A stretch of DNA of 64,000 nt. Source: Dactylellina haptotyla (taxonomy: Eukaryota; Ascomycota; Orbiliomycetes; Orbiliales; Orbiliaceae). Below the pieces are notes generated by a model that saw nothing but the letters and a program-made list of their open reading frames with translations, was not told where the DNA came from and ran no database searches. Both the position numbers and the translations under genes were made by a program. Of this stretch, positions 11,948-24,073 are shown in pieces. Where the stretch lies: assembly GCA_031310005.1 (NCBI GenBank), contig CM062381.1, positions 4,300,512-4,364,511 on the forward strand, written 5' to 3'. Position 1 is the first letter of the stretch; every line of letters begins with the position of its first letter.

Positions 11948-13361
11948 TTTGTCTTTGCGGTAGGTTTCCTCTGGTAATGAACGTAATAGGGTGGGCTGAG
12001 GTCACAAATTGGATAGGAGCTTCAGAGTGGTTGGACAAAGAAGTTAGGACTTGTAGAGATCTTCCCTTTCAAACCGGAAGCCCTGTGATTTTATATCTGG
12101 ACTAAGATTTACATTGTCATAGTCGCTAGTTTGCGAACGGGATGCATCACGATGTTGCAGGTAATGAATACCGGCGGCATGAAAGTATAAGCGACAAGGT
12201 ACCTTCTTCTCGAGCGCGGACTTGGGCCCCGATGAAGGAGTCGAGCAAGCTGCAATATCTCGATCCTATTATTGCACAGAAGCATCCGATGCCGAGTGGC
12301 CACATCAACACGATTGCGAAGGTCCACGCCCGTGTTGTTTCACGAAGAGTGCATTTTAGGACGGCGCAAGCCAAGCGGACCTGGGCTCGAGGTTGTTGTT
12401 GCTCAGTCGGTTGGTCTGACCTTTCCGTCGGAAGCCTCTTCACCGGCCACCCGGCTCGCCCGCGCGCGAGTTCTTGGCTGCCAAGTCGGCTCCGAACGTT
12501 TTATTGCACACACGTGTGATCAGCAGAGACATCGTCCGGAAGCCACACAACGCAACTCGCATCTCCCTCCCAACCCGGGAGGTTCAGTCCCGTTTGGGCG
12601 TGTGTTTTCCGCGTCGCGCCATTATCTGCCCTACTGTTCACATATGTATGCATATAGGTGGTTTCCCGGGGAGGCTTTTCGGATGTTGGCTCGGCTGGAG
12701 GCGTCGATATATATCCGCAGGTGTTCGGGTGTATAGGCTGACGTCACCCGGGAAAAGAGTGTTCTGCACACCAGAAACGTGCGTGCGGAATCGAATCCAG
12801 GTCCGCCACCAGTCGAACCCGGGCTTGCGCCTGGTTACCGCTTTTTCGGCTGGGATTTCCTTGAGGTTTAACGTCTCAACGCGGTTTCTGCACTTGTGCA
12901 CAGACATTATGTTCTGCCGTCCAGAGGGGCACAGAGGACGAGCCAGCTCGTCCTCCCGATTAGACTAAGATATCCATCCGAGAACCTTTCAGCTTGCTTT
13001 TCCGGAAGAATGTTCTTCGGTAAGATTGCCAACTAGACTTGGTGGCTCGTTGAGATATCGATCGAGTAAACGAGTCAAGAAGGTGAAGTGGGCATCACGG
13101 GCCCTCACGTTTATATAATGTGGGATGGCCGCCCTCCAAGACGGTATTTCTACTCACCATCCACTCCTTCGGTTCGTCATCGGCGGGCGCTGTCATTCTT
13201 TCTCTTTATATACCACTCTCTTTTATCATCGTTACACTCTTTTGGTGTATTTCACGATAGCCAGTCTCTTTTGATATAACCAACAAACATTCCTTTGTAT
13301 ATTCTCCGCCCCCGACCCTGGTTTATATAATATTAAACACAGTACGGTCGAAAGAAACGCC
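11948..13361. other. Intergenic region, probable divergent promoters
   Basis: Lies between the start of the small minus-strand gene and the start of the WSC-mucin gene, so it should contain both promoters. Overlapping open frames at 12142-12968 are on competing frames and have no domain. TTCGAATCC-like pieces near 12790-12830 do not fold into a tRNA. Confidence 0.55.
13206..13212 (+). promoter_or_regulatory. Possible TATA element of the WSC-mucin gene
   Basis: A ttatata sequence 150 bp before the start codon, followed by a pyrimidine-rich stretch as in many fungal promoters. A second ttatataat lies 40 bp before the start and may be leader sequence. Confidence 0.4.
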
Positions 13362-16300
13362 ATGCGTTCCATAGCTTTGATCGCCTATACGGCGATCACA
13401 TTTGCCGCTTCAGTATTCGCAGTCCCGGGACACACGGGATTCTCGCCAAAGAACTCACTTGTGAAGAGAGGAGGTCTAGGGTCGTGGACCCCTGTCCAAC
13501 TCTGGCCAGAATACCCAGGAAACTTTACAGCCTGGAAACCAATCGGGTAAGAGCTCCAAGGAATATATCTTGCAACCACTGGTCATTTTAACTTACGATT
13601 CAATAGATGTTACTCAAGCGATGTCGGGTTGACTTACAACACCGGCATGTGCTCATGCCAAAATCCAGGCTGGAACAAGCAGGGAGCCATGCCTTTCAGT
13701 ATGCAAAAATGCTTCGCACTTTGCAAGGGTGCCGGTTTCCGCTATGCGGGTATCAAGGGCGACAGCGGCGTTAAGGCCGTAAGTATTCCGAACCCGTTTA
13801 ATCAAAGTCCGAGCGCTGATATATCGTCTTCTAGTGTTGGTGTGGAAACGGTGTCAGCGATGATTCCAAGCTATCAAGTGAAGCGAAATGTGATGTTCCA
13901 TGCGGTGAAGATGAGGGCAACGGCATCTACGATACTAGCAAGTGTGGTGGCAAAACCACTTACACCGTTTGGAAAGACCCGTGTTACGGTGATTTCGACG
14001 GCGAGGCGGAGATCGGGAACTACGAATATATCGGGTGTTTCTACTACGAAGGATCGCCATTCATGCCGTACTGGATTGGTACCGTATCTGATAATTTGAG
14101 TATTGACTCTTGCATCGAGCACTGCTCTGGCCTCGGCTTTGCCTATGCCTCCATGGCAGCTTCAGGTGATAACTGCTGGATTGGTAACCAATGCCACTGC
14201 GGAGGAAAGATCGCCAAACTCTACGTTGACAGGCATAACGCGTATCCTGCGGATAACAATGGCTGCACGTCCTTGTGCTCCGCGACGGCCAAGGTCCAGT
14301 GGTCGATTGACAAGGCGGATTACCAGTACTGCGGCCAATGTTGGTACGCCAGCGTGTATTTCAACGCCAACCTGGCCGAGCCGGAGGTCTGCAATGCCGG
14401 CCCACCAAAGGAGACCGTCACCGTCACCACGCCGGGCCCCACGCCGGGAACGACCACCATCCCGGGCACGTCGACCGACACCGTCGTCATCACCACGCCG
14501 GTCGAGAAGACCACCGTCACCACCACCGTCACCGGCACCGAGCCCGGGACGAGCACCAAGACCGGCCCGACAACAGACAGCGTCATCATCACTGAAACCG
14601 CCCCGCATTTCACAGTCACCACCACCGTCACCAACGACGAACCCGGAACCACCACCAAGACCGGTTCCAAGACCGACACTGTCATCATCACCGTGACTCC
14701 AGATGTCATCCCAACTCAGGCGACTGTCACGAGAACCACTCCGGGGCCGGAACCAGGCACTGAGACCATCTTTGTTACCGACGATAACGGTGACACCATC
14801 ACGACTTCGGGAACCGTCAGCATCATTATCACCACTCCAACCAAGAAGCCAACCCAAGCTACAGTCACAAGGACGACCCCCGGACCTTCTCCGGGTACTG
14901 AGACCATCTTTGTCACTGATGACAATGGCGACACCATCACGACTTCGGGAACCGTTAGCATCATCATCACCACTCCAACTAAGAAGCCAACCCAAGCCAC
15001 AGTCACAAGGACGACCCCCGGACCTTCCCCAGGTACTGAAACCATCTTTGTCACTGATGATAACGGTGACACTATCACTACATCTGGCACCGTGAGCATC
15101 ATAATCACAACTCCAACTCAGGCTGCCTATACCACTCATGCTACTGTCACCACCACCGTCACTGCAGACGAACCTGGAACCACTACTAAGACTGGTTCAA
15201 AGACAGATACCGTCATAATCACAGTAACGCCAGACGTTGTCCCAACTCAAGCTACTGTTACAAGGACTACTCCTGGACCTTCTCCGGGTACTGAAACCAT
15301 CTTTGTTACGGATGATAACGGTGACACTATCACTACATCTGGCACCGTGAGCATTATCATCACAACTCCAACTCAGGCTGCCTATACCACTCATGCTACC
15401 GTCACCACCACCGTCACGGCTGATGAACCCGGAACTACCACAAAGACCGGCTCCAAGACTGATACCGTCATTATCACGGTGACTCCAGACGGTCCTGAAC
15501 CAGCCTCGGAGCATCCTACCACAACGATCACCACCCCGGGAACCACACCAGGAACAACCACTGTCACCGGTCCCGAGACTGACACCGTCATCATCACCAA
15601 GCCTACCGAGCCTGCCTACTCAACACATGCTACCGTCACCACCACCGTCACCAACGATGAACCCGGAACCACCACCAAGACCGGTTCGAAGACTGATACC
15701 GTCATCATCACGGTGACCCCAGATAGTCCAGACGGCCCAAGCTCGAGCCCTGAGATCCCAACTGACGGCCCATCGAGCACGCCGGAAGCCCCAACGGGTA
15801 AAATCACCATCACTACAACCGTCTCAGGAACCAAGCCAGGTACTACTTTGATTCCTGGCTCCAAGACGGACACCGTTAGAATCACGACCACTCCAAGCGG
15901 CCCAGGTCCACAGTCAGTCACAAAGACCACTGTCACTGTCACCACCCCGGGACCAACTCCAGGAACCACCACCATCCCAGGTGACAAGACAGTTAGCATC
16001 ATCATAACAACCAAGACCGGCGGCGACACCCCTCCTCCTACTGGAACACCACCAAATGACAGCTGCTGCATCATGGCCAGTCCTTCCAACAGCGACAAAA
16101 AGATGGGCCTCAACTACCCATTGGGCGGTGTTAAGCCTTCTACTGTCTGGACCCCCAACAAGGCTAGCTTCATTCTCGTTAGACTCACCGGCATCACCAC
16201 CAACTGCAGAACCTCCTACAAGTATACCATCCAGGAATTCCAGGCAGCTTGCTGGAACGGCTGTATGGAGCAGCAGAAAAAGTGCTACGTTGACTATGCA

Positions 16301-16516
16301 TCGAAGACTGACGTCTGCACTGGGTCCGGTAAGAAGAAGAAGTGCTTCAGCAAGCAGGAGCTCAAGTCCCAGTGTGACACCCAGTATAATGCTTGCAAGC
16401 TGGCCAATACCAATACCAACAAGAAGAAGAACCCGCTCAAGGATGCTATGGATAAGTGCGGCGCCGCCCCACCTGAGGATGATGGCTACGGCGATGACGG
16501 ATACTACAGAATGTAA
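13362..16516 (+). CDS. Large secreted WSC-domain protein with Thr/Pro-rich tandem repeats and Cys-rich C-terminus
   Basis: Three exons, 13362-13546, 13607-13778 and 13835-16516, whose phases agree, give 1012 residues. A signal peptide (to about residue 20, ASVFAVPG) is followed by a KR site that Kex2 could cut. Two WSC-like Cys modules follow: about residues 62-160 (starts CYSSDVGLTYNTGMCSC) and 185-290 (starts YIGCFYYEGSPFMPYW). Residues of about 300-855 are low-complexity Thr/Pro repeats in two alternating unit types. A Cys-rich domain with many Lys ends the protein. No GPI-anchor signal or membrane segment is seen at the C-terminus. WSC modules bind glycans in other fungal proteins, and the stalk would be heavily O-glycosylated, so an extracellular adhesin or matrix protein is likely. 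A decayed paralogue lies at 30.5-31.9 kb. Confidence 0.85.
14711..15373 (+). repeat. 138-bp coding repeats inside the WSC-mucin gene
   Basis: A 46-residue unit (starts PTQATVTRTTPGP, contains FVTDDNGDTITTSG) occurs four times: three in tandem and a fourth after an inserted unit of the second type (THATVTTTVTADEPGTTTK...). The second type is itself repeated at 14600-14700, 15130-15240, 15390-15490 and 15625-15720. Copies differ mainly at third codon positions, so the protein repeat is kept while the DNA drifts. Confidence 0.9.
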
Positions 16517-17613
16517 AAGGGTTGAAAATATGCCGAAAATTATAGGGAAATCTTATGCTTTTGTTTTTAAAATTAGAATTTTGGTGCAGGATGTTAGTGG
16601 GTTAGGTGTTCAGGATAAAATGAACTTGTAACGAATAACGACATTTCCTTCCGCATTTTTTATAGGACGAGTTAGAATATCCATAAATATCAATTTTGCA
16701 AGTAATTTTTCCATTTTTATCGGATAATGTGATCCCGAGAAAGTTATATTTCATAATGCGATACGGTTAGACTCGCGGTTTACGTGCGAATGCACGCGTG
16801 AAGCGAAACGAAACTGGATGCGGTGATGATACTATATCACTTGTACTTAATTTGTTTGATGTATCTCTTGGCTGCCGTCTTGGCCATTCGAACCATCGTG
16901 CTAGTTGCAGGACTGGCAACCAGCGTGCATGCTAGCCTGGAAACTTGGATATCCTTAAGAAGGATAAGTCCAATTTGGTGCTCGGGTTTTAGTTTTCACT
17001 AAAAAATTAATACTGAGAGTACAGAGGCGCCAGCTCACTACACCGCTTTGTACGACCAAGAGGCTTTTTCAAAAACTGATGAGGCTGTCACTGCCGAGCA
17101 TCTCCAAGAAGGCATGCTAATAAGCGAGAAGGTACCAAGTCCTCGAGGCCCGGCCTAGGCTACATGCCGACATTCCAGCTGGTGTAACAATCGGTAAATT
17201 GGAGAATAATATCAGAACTTTGACGGCCCTTTAAAATTGCAACTCGAATAATACATCTAACGTTTTGGTCAGCGTAAGGGACATACGTGACATTCTGATC
17301 AAATAACGGATTCGATATCACTCTTACAGGCAAGCGTAATAGTACCCATCATTAATTCATGTCTATATCAAACTAAACGCATGATTTTTCGTTTTAAATG
17401 GGTTTTCCTAGTAGTTGACAGTTCCCTCCTAAAAGTATATATACCGCAACCTCCAATTCAATTCACGGCTTTCTTATTCTCTACGAATGCCACCACCCTC
17501 AGACTCAAGCTCCCAGCTACTCTAATACTGCTATTCCAAACTGCAAGACCAATTACGGAAAATATCTTACTAGTTATCTAACTAAGATTGCTACAAAATC
17601 GACCACCACCAAA
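16517..17613. other. Intergenic region, nothing recognised
   Basis: Contains the 3' flank of the WSC-mucin gene and the promoter of the Cys-repeat gene. A 66-codon frame at 17381-17581 has no recognisable content. Confidence 0.6.
17436..17443 (+). promoter_or_regulatory. TATA element of the Cys-repeat gene
   Basis: The sequence tatatata lies 171 bp before the likely start codon, followed by pyrimidine-rich DNA with CTCTAC/CAAAC-type leader sequence. Confidence 0.5.
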
Positions 17614-18221
17614 ATGAAGTTTATCCCTCTTCTGATGGCCACGGCGACCTTGGTGGCAGCTGCAACTGGGTTCCTAACACCGGATTCTTATGCAAAGACG
17701 GCTATGAGTGCCAGGTCGCTAAAAATGCACCACCTGGAAGAGGTGGCACGTGTGTCCGTACCATCACTTGCAACATGACAGTATTTTCTCCGATCGCATG
17801 CCCTGTTGGCTTCACATGTGCAGTTTCTTCGGATGGGGCTCCTGGCCAAGGTGGCTTCTGTAACCGCAGGACCTGTGGAGGTGCTGTATATCCTCCACGT
17901 CTGTGTCCTGAAGGCTGGGATTGTAGGGTTGGTGATGATTCAACCCCTGGAAAAGCTAGCAAATGTTATCGCAAGAAATGCAATGGAACTGTTCATCTCC
18001 CAGTTCTGTGTCCAACTGGATTTCAATGCCATGTCCCTAACAATCCGATCCCTGGTCAAGGTGGTGTTTGCATGCGTCAAAAATGTAACATGACCATAAA
18101 CCCTTCAAAGAGATGTCCTTCTGGGTGGAGTTGTAGTGTTTCTAAGAACGCCGCCCCTGGCCAAGGTGGCCAATGCGTCCGTAATGCGGGTAAGGATGAT
18201 AGTTATGATAATGACTATTGA
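17614..18221 (+). CDS. Secreted protein of five four-Cys repeats; reading frame breaks at the signal-peptide junction
   Basis: ATG 17614, in good context (accaaaATGA), opens a clear signal peptide (MKFIPLLMATATLVAA). The mature part is in another frame: from about 17660 the frame ending at the 18221 stop reads five repeats with the spacing C-x9-C-x5-C-x13-C-x4. Each repeat has P-x-G-aromatic before the third Cys and a PGxGG-like turn before the fourth. The first repeat already lies upstream of the first ATG of that frame (17775), so the gene must start at the signal peptide. No GT-AG pair of workable size joins the two frames. One missing base near 17655-17662 would repair it, giving about 202 residues with 20 Cys. 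It could be an assembly error or a real frameshift. I do not recognise the family; a disulfide-stapled extracellular or wall protein is likely. Confidence 0.7.
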
Positions 18222-18448
18222 TTGGTATGCGCGCTTGAGTGCTAGCTGTGCATCTCGATTTGCCCTCTATCGCAGGTATTCCGGGATCAAAATAATCCAA
18301 AAAAAAGAAACGGTTACAGGACATTATGTTAGATAATCATAAATTAAAACCCCTAAATATTGTTCCACCTTGTGAGAATTCGATATTCTTAGGAATTATA
18401 AGCAATGCGGATTTTGATCTTTCCTCTCAGTTGAACACTTAGTGTTGA

Positions 18449-20086
18449 TCACTGGACGTACTCTTTTTCCTCTGCCTTTGGAATTCGTACCATAGTACTA
18501 GTTATGAGTGCGCCAGTTAAACAACACGCCAGACCAAACCACCAGATCGCTTTGATCCCGCTGAGGCCGATCTCCCCATCCGGCTGCACGTCAACTTTGA
18601 CACCTATAGAATCCGAGATAGAGGTCATGATTGCCATGGCGAGATTCTGGACTGTTACCAGCAAGCTTCCCGCGGCGCCTTGGTACGATCGAGGGACGCT
18701 AGAAGTTATAAATATAGCGGCAGCTGCGAAACTCAGATCGGGACCAAATGTCGCCAGTGCCACCCCGGGCATAGATAGCGACCAGTAATTTGAACTGGGT
18801 TTCTGCGGGAGAAAAAAGACGGGACCTAGGCCGTAACAAAACATACTCGCGGTGAGAATCCAGTGTCCTGGTACTATGTGCAGCGTCCTTGACACAATCC
18901 AAGCTGCCAACACCCCAAAGATCGCGTTGGGTAGCAAATACAAGGCTGCGGTAAGTGGTGTAACCCCTTGATAGCGCTGCCAAAACTGAATGACAAAGAA
19001 CTGCCATGAACCGCCTGCAAAAGGTCAGCGGGTAGCGCGAAAAGAGGGTTGGTAACATACTATAAGCTCCGAGCCCGAAGGCGAAGGATATTAGGAGAGG
19101 ACCAAAGCCCGGCGTTCTCCACAGGCCGATGGAAATGAGTGGTCTCGCGACCTGTTGTTCCGTAAAGTAGAATCCAATCAACATCAGAACACCAACAAGG
19201 ATGCTGATATAGGAATATGGCGTCCAATTTGTCGGCGACCCTTGTGTGAGGCCCGAACAGTATCAGACCACACCCAAGCGATGTAAGCGCCGCGCCAACA
19301 TAGTCGAAATTCCGCAAAGATAATTTATCTCCTTCCTCGGTTTCCGGGTGGAGTGGTGGAATTGTCAAGTGCGCAGCAACCGCACAAAACCCTAAGAATA
19401 CGGACGTACTCCGGAATATCCATGGGGGGTTGGCGCTCAACGCACCGCCTTGAACGCAGCCTATCCAAAAGCCGAACGGGGCTCCGGCTGCCATCATTGA
19501 AAACACTCTCGTCTTTCGGATGCCAGGTTTGTAGACTCTCCCGAGGATGCTCATCGAGGAAGACACCAAGACACCGACAGCTAAGCCTTGCGACGCCCGA
19601 GAAAAGAAAAAGAGGATTTTCCGTTCACGGGTTATAGCAGTCGCGGTAATCACATTCCACCTGGCCTCCCACAGAAAAGCGCCCACCATAAGCGGCTTGG
19701 GTGGCGTCAAGTCCGCCAGCGAGCCAAAGATGATGACTGACAACCCGCTCGCCAGCATGGACGAACCGATCAGCCACGGTGTCTGACACGGGATGATACC
19801 GAGGGCTTCGCGGAATATGTTCTGATTGACTAGTATCTGGCCGATGGTTAGGGATAAGATGACTTGGCCGGCAGTATACACTAGAACAAAAATTATTTCA
19901 GCAAAAAGGTTGGAGAGGTGGGAGGGAACGCATTGGGAGGGCTGTTCTGGGGGGGATAGCGGCCTCATTGTGTGCAGAAACTCCTTGAATACTGATGCTT
20001 CCTACTCGAGTCAGCTGGATTTGGGACTCTAATGTGAGATCGTTGACGCCATTTGGAAGGGGATCGATTTCTATAACATTAGGCAT
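18449..20086 (-). CDS. MFS multidrug/ATR1-like transporter with two one-base frame breaks
   Basis: On the minus strand, segment 19061-20086 and exon 18449-19014 flank a 46-bp intron (gtatgt...ttgcag, with a gctgac branch site). Starting at ATG 20086 (MPNVIEIDPLP), the frame shifts within a run of seven C at about 19954, then again at GGG near 19252. With one base removed at each place it reads about 529 residues. Family features: GQILVNQNIF, TPWLIGSSMLASG, a GSLADLTPPKP loop, MMAAGAPFGFWIGCVQGGAL and about 12-14 hydrophobic segments. These match the DHA2/ATR1 group of proton antiporters (aminotriazole or boron resistance, toxin export). The ordinary protein sequence on both sides of each shift argues that the breaks are recent or artefacts. 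It would act in the plasma membrane. Confidence 0.8.
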
Positions 20087-21174
20087 GATTGCCCCATAAG
20101 TGATCAGTGTTATAAGATGCAATAATCAAGCATGTATATGTGTAGCAAGAAATAGGCGTGTTGCTATCGGAATACATGAACTGGGATTGTTACCATTCAT
20201 ATAATCATAAATTACAAAAAAACGTATGTATGTAAGTATGTATTTTTATTGTACTTATTCTATCTATGAATAGGCACAACAACACTCTTTGTGCTATCAG
20301 CGAGGGTGGGAAACAATACAAAGTGGTAAAACGTTGATAGCAACAACACAACTTAAGCTTGAGGTTTAAGCGGTTTAAACAGTGCTCATAAGATGAATTG
20401 GTGCTACGCCAAATCGTTATTGCTAGCCCTACAAGCGACTACTTGAGTATAGCTTGTTTGAGAATTTTTAATTATTTCCTCATATTTCACAATATCTGCG
20501 GCGACTTCCGGATCGCGAAATTTAGCCGAGCTAGCAAAATACCGAGTTCGTTTGCCAACAGCTGTCTCCGGAACGGACTGCTCCCGAAGAACGATTTTCT
20601 GCAAGGGCAGGTTCTTTAGTCAGTGTGTTTTAAAGTCTCGCGAGTCGTTTGCAGCTAAGCAGAAACTTTGCGCAACAGTATGTACTAAGACCTTCTAGGA
20701 TGATAATGGGCCTATAGATGTAACACGAGGTGCTACAGGGGCAGCTCATCTAGTTAGGTGTAGTTTTCAGATACAACCGGACCTTCGTGTTTCTCTCGTT
20801 TTCGATGGACGACTGACTGCAAGCTCAGGCTTTGTGTTGTTCTTTAAATCGGATAGCAGGCCTCACGAGGCTGCGCTTTTCCTTATCGTCAAGATTAATT
20901 GAGCACCCCTATTGAGTATGAACCTAACAACCAATGATACGAGAAGCCCCACAGCACCTTTTCCTTTCACATCTGCATACAAAATAACCGAACGTGATAG
21001 GTACAGAGCCTCAAGAAAGAGGGGTAGGTGTCCTGCAGGTGCGGGCACGCATTTCAAGAAATTTGCCATAGATATCTCTTTATAAGGTATGGGCGGCCCA
21101 TTAAAATGGAATTGAGTCGCAGCCGCATTTTCTCTTTACAATTTACTAGCCTAGGAGCCAACGGACGGCCGGGA
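20087..21174. other. Divergent intergenic region
   Basis: Lies between the minus-strand transporter and the plus-strand membrane protein, so it should hold both promoters. A tgtatgtaagtatgtat microsatellite lies near 20225-20243. No convincing coding frame. Confidence 0.6.
21081..21086 (+). promoter_or_regulatory. TATA element of the type I membrane protein gene
   Basis: tataag 94 bp before ATG 21175. Its position supports the use of ATG 21175 or 21193 over the in-frame 21028, which lies upstream of it. Confidence 0.4.
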
Positions 21175-22313
21175 ATGCAACACTTAGCAAAAATGCTTGA
21201 ACAAATATCGTTTCATCCATCGATTACCGTATTAATGTTATTGTTCTTTGCTTCTCAAGCGGTCGCCACATGTTACAATCCAGATGGAACCGAAGCGATA
21301 GGAAATTCTCCATGCGGAAATGCTGAAAATACAAATTGCTGTGGTTTAGAAGACTTTTGCTTTTCCAACGGATTTTGTTTGGGACACCTCGAGCTCAGCT
21401 GGTGGCGTGGACCTTGTACTAACCCGAACTGGGACGGGTGCCCTGATCTATGTCGCAGCGGTATTGTAGCAATCTTCTGCTAATTAAGTAGTTGCGAATA
21501 AGAAGCTTAATATCCAGTCTTTAATGTACGGGGGAAAAGTGGCCTTATTCTCGCAATTACAGGAACAAACTAAGCTAATGTTCTCTTTTCACATCAATTG
21601 CAGAGGTCCCTGGTGGCGCAGGGAGAGTCCAGCACTGCCCACAGAATTCATGGTGCTGCAATGCTGGGCCAGACAGCGTGAGCTGCTGCGAGGACCCCAA
21701 TACATCCTTTTTCGTCATTGCCGGACCGTTTTCCTATATTCCACGCGGTACCCAGATTCCAACTTCTACAGTTGAGACAACCGTTTTCGAAACGGCCTTC
21801 ATCACCCAGGTTAATACGCGGGTCATTACCAACGTCGATACTCAAACGATCACGGAGACCGAGACCGAGACCACGACTGTTACTCGAGACGGTCCTACTA
21901 AAACAGTGGTTCCCTCGGATAATAGAAATCAGATAATTACGGAGACTGAAACTCAAACTATCACCATCACCGGCAGCTCCATTATTACTAAACTAGCGAC
22001 TAAAACCGTTGCCGGGGAGGGTGCTATTGTTAGCAGTGTCGTTTCCACCGTATACCTGCCCTCCACGGGCAGCACGGCAGCCACGCAGTCGGATGCATGT
22101 GATGGCAAATGTGACGAAAGTAATAAAACAGTAGCGATAGCTGTTGGAACAGCGCTAGGTACGCTTCTGCTAGCAGCTATATTGGTACTCGCTTGGGCTT
22201 TCTGGAGGATGTCAAGGCTCAAACATGGGAATGTCAGCTTTACAAGTCCGGTGGTAATAGGGGGCAGCCAGATGCAGAACCACAACCAACTGTCGCCAAA
22301 TTATTGGGAATAG
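21175..22313 (+). CDS. Type I membrane protein: Cys-rich head, Thr-rich stalk, one transmembrane segment
   Basis: Two exons, 21175-21460 and 21604-22313, with a 143-bp intron in phase 1, give about 331 residues. The signal peptide core is ITVLMLLFFASQAVA; ATG 21193 is an alternative start. The head has many Cys (ATCYNPDG, ENTNCCGLEDFC, CPDLC, then WCCNAGPDSVSCCED after the intron). A Thr-rich stalk with TETETETTTVT-type repeats follows, then one transmembrane helix (VAIAVGTALGTLLLAAILVLAW) and a short polar tail with basic residues, which puts the head outside. The layout resembles fungal cell-wall sensors and many lineage-specific surface proteins. I cannot name a family, and the function is unknown. 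Confidence 0.75.
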
Positions 22314-24073
22314 AAAGTAACTAAATCGAACGAAAATATTAGGCCTACTGGAGCAGTAGTATACGTACAAGCGGAATCGCAGTATGTCCTTAACTATGTC
22401 TAGTATGGCTATTTGAATGATATACCGCCAATAGAGCACTGTGTCTCTCTTCTTACTTCTTAGCGCTGTATCGATCCTATGATAAGCTTGCAATACTATG
22501 GCCCAGATATATTGCATTCTGGTGTCCCGACCGCGTTGTCTTGCATGAACTTGCATCCTTACTTCCACTAGAAGAACACTTGTCAATATGCTATGTACAT
22601 GTATCTTTTGAATTTGAAGGTTCCAAGCAGTCGTCCGACCGGGGTCAGTAGATGCTACAGTAGCTTTCGCCCGAGGCGTAGGAGCCATGAGAGTATTAGA
22701 TATGAGTATACATAACAATGCCTATCAAAGTCTTCTGTACGAATCTATTGGAGCTGATTCGAGCTAGTCGCCTCTGTGCAGAGCGTAACTAGTCAAAAGC
22801 CTTGTTTTGCCGGGGCATCTGCAACGATCAGTCTCATATCAGGGGGCGCACCCGTCACAGACTCGTACCAATGTCCCCGGCCAGGTCACTAGTATATGCA
22901 AAGTACCCGAGAACAGATAGAAACTGAGGAAGTGGAGAGCTGCCCAGTCTCGCTCAAATTGCTTTCCAGACCGAAAAAAAACTATTCTGGAAATAAAATT
23001 TGGCTTTGATAACAAATGCCTGTGCCGAGCAGCCGTCTTTTTAACCTGTTGGCGCGATATCTCAGACAAGTTTTTGGAGCCCTAAGTTATAGATGATGAC
23101 TGAGTTAAATGTTTGGCTATTGATAAGGGAAAGGTATCAGAGGATGGTTGTAGACCCGTTCTAAGGATAGAAAAGTTGTAGGGCACAGAGGTTAGCATCA
23201 AAAGTAGAGATAGAGACCTGAGATTCACCAAAAAGTATCTCTAAATGAGGCGAAATTGTTAAAATTAAACATAATACTTTAGGTTATAAAATCGTATCAA
23301 ATCGTATTAAATATTCGAAGATTTTAATTTCCCATAAAATGTCGAGAAAGCCTTGTGAATATACTGCGATTTTAATAAGTTCGCCCCGATTGTTGTTCTA
23401 CTTCAATATCTCTGGAGTCTACGATACATTCTGGAAATTTTGAGCGAAAATGCTCCCGCGCTCCTAGCAATAAAATTGAATAAAATTCATTAAAGCATGA
23501 CGAATATAGTTTAAAAGCTTGCAATGAAAGAATATGCAAGTTCGGACTACTCAGCCGGGCTAAAACCAACCTAATTGGAACCCGGTCAATCAAGAGGATC
23601 CGTCGGCATCATCTGTGAGGGCTGGTTTACCGTTTCAGTCCTGGATCTCCTTCTCACGCTAGCTTGAAGTATGTTGTGTATTTCCGAGTGCGACAGCAGG
23701 TTCAGCCAGTTAGTTACTTGGGTAGTCAAAACACTTCAACACTTCAAGCTGAATCTAATATCCGCCCACTTCAGCTAAGATTAAGATATTTTAGATAGGT
23801 TCACAGGCGTACAATAGACGAAACCTGTTGTGGGGAATGCATGCCACTGCAGAGAAGTTAACCTCTTCCAAAGGGCCGAAAATTCTTAGTCAAATGTTCA
23901 GTTCAGCTGTGAATCAGTTGCCAACATAAATACCGCCGCTGCTCTCGCAGCTTGATTGTGGATGGTCTGGTATTAAACCCACTCATCCTATCAGAGTTCC
24001 AATACATCATCTCCCATCTAACTATTGATTTTCCAAACCTATTTGATATTTACGGAATATATCTCACGTCAAT
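22314..24073. other. Intergenic region with an AT-rich part
   Basis: No coding frame is convincing; 22212-22718 (minus) overlaps the gene before it and has no domain. From about 23230 to 23350 the DNA is strongly A+T rich. The final 150 bases hold the promoter of the next gene. Confidence 0.6.

Noticed and set aside
12780-12840. tRNA-like pieces (tcgaatcc, gtcgaaccc)
   Set aside because: I could not place a seven-pair acceptor stem, D arm and anticodon arm around them.
14162-15139. Long minus-strand open frame (325 codons) opposite the WSC-mucin gene
   Set aside because: It is a by-product of the repeated, stop-poor Thr/Pro codons on the plus strand; its composition (Asp/Gly/Arg/Ser) only mirrors the repeat, and splice sites plus domains support the plus strand.
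14711-15373. Regular repeats that could suggest a CRISPR-like array
   Set aside because: They are coding repeats in frame in a eukaryotic gene, without unique spacers.
17614-17662. A very short intron to join the signal peptide with the Cys repeats
   Set aside because: The only GT...AG pairs span about 7 or 42 bases; the longer one would remove the signal peptide and both are below the shortest intron I trust here (46 bp).
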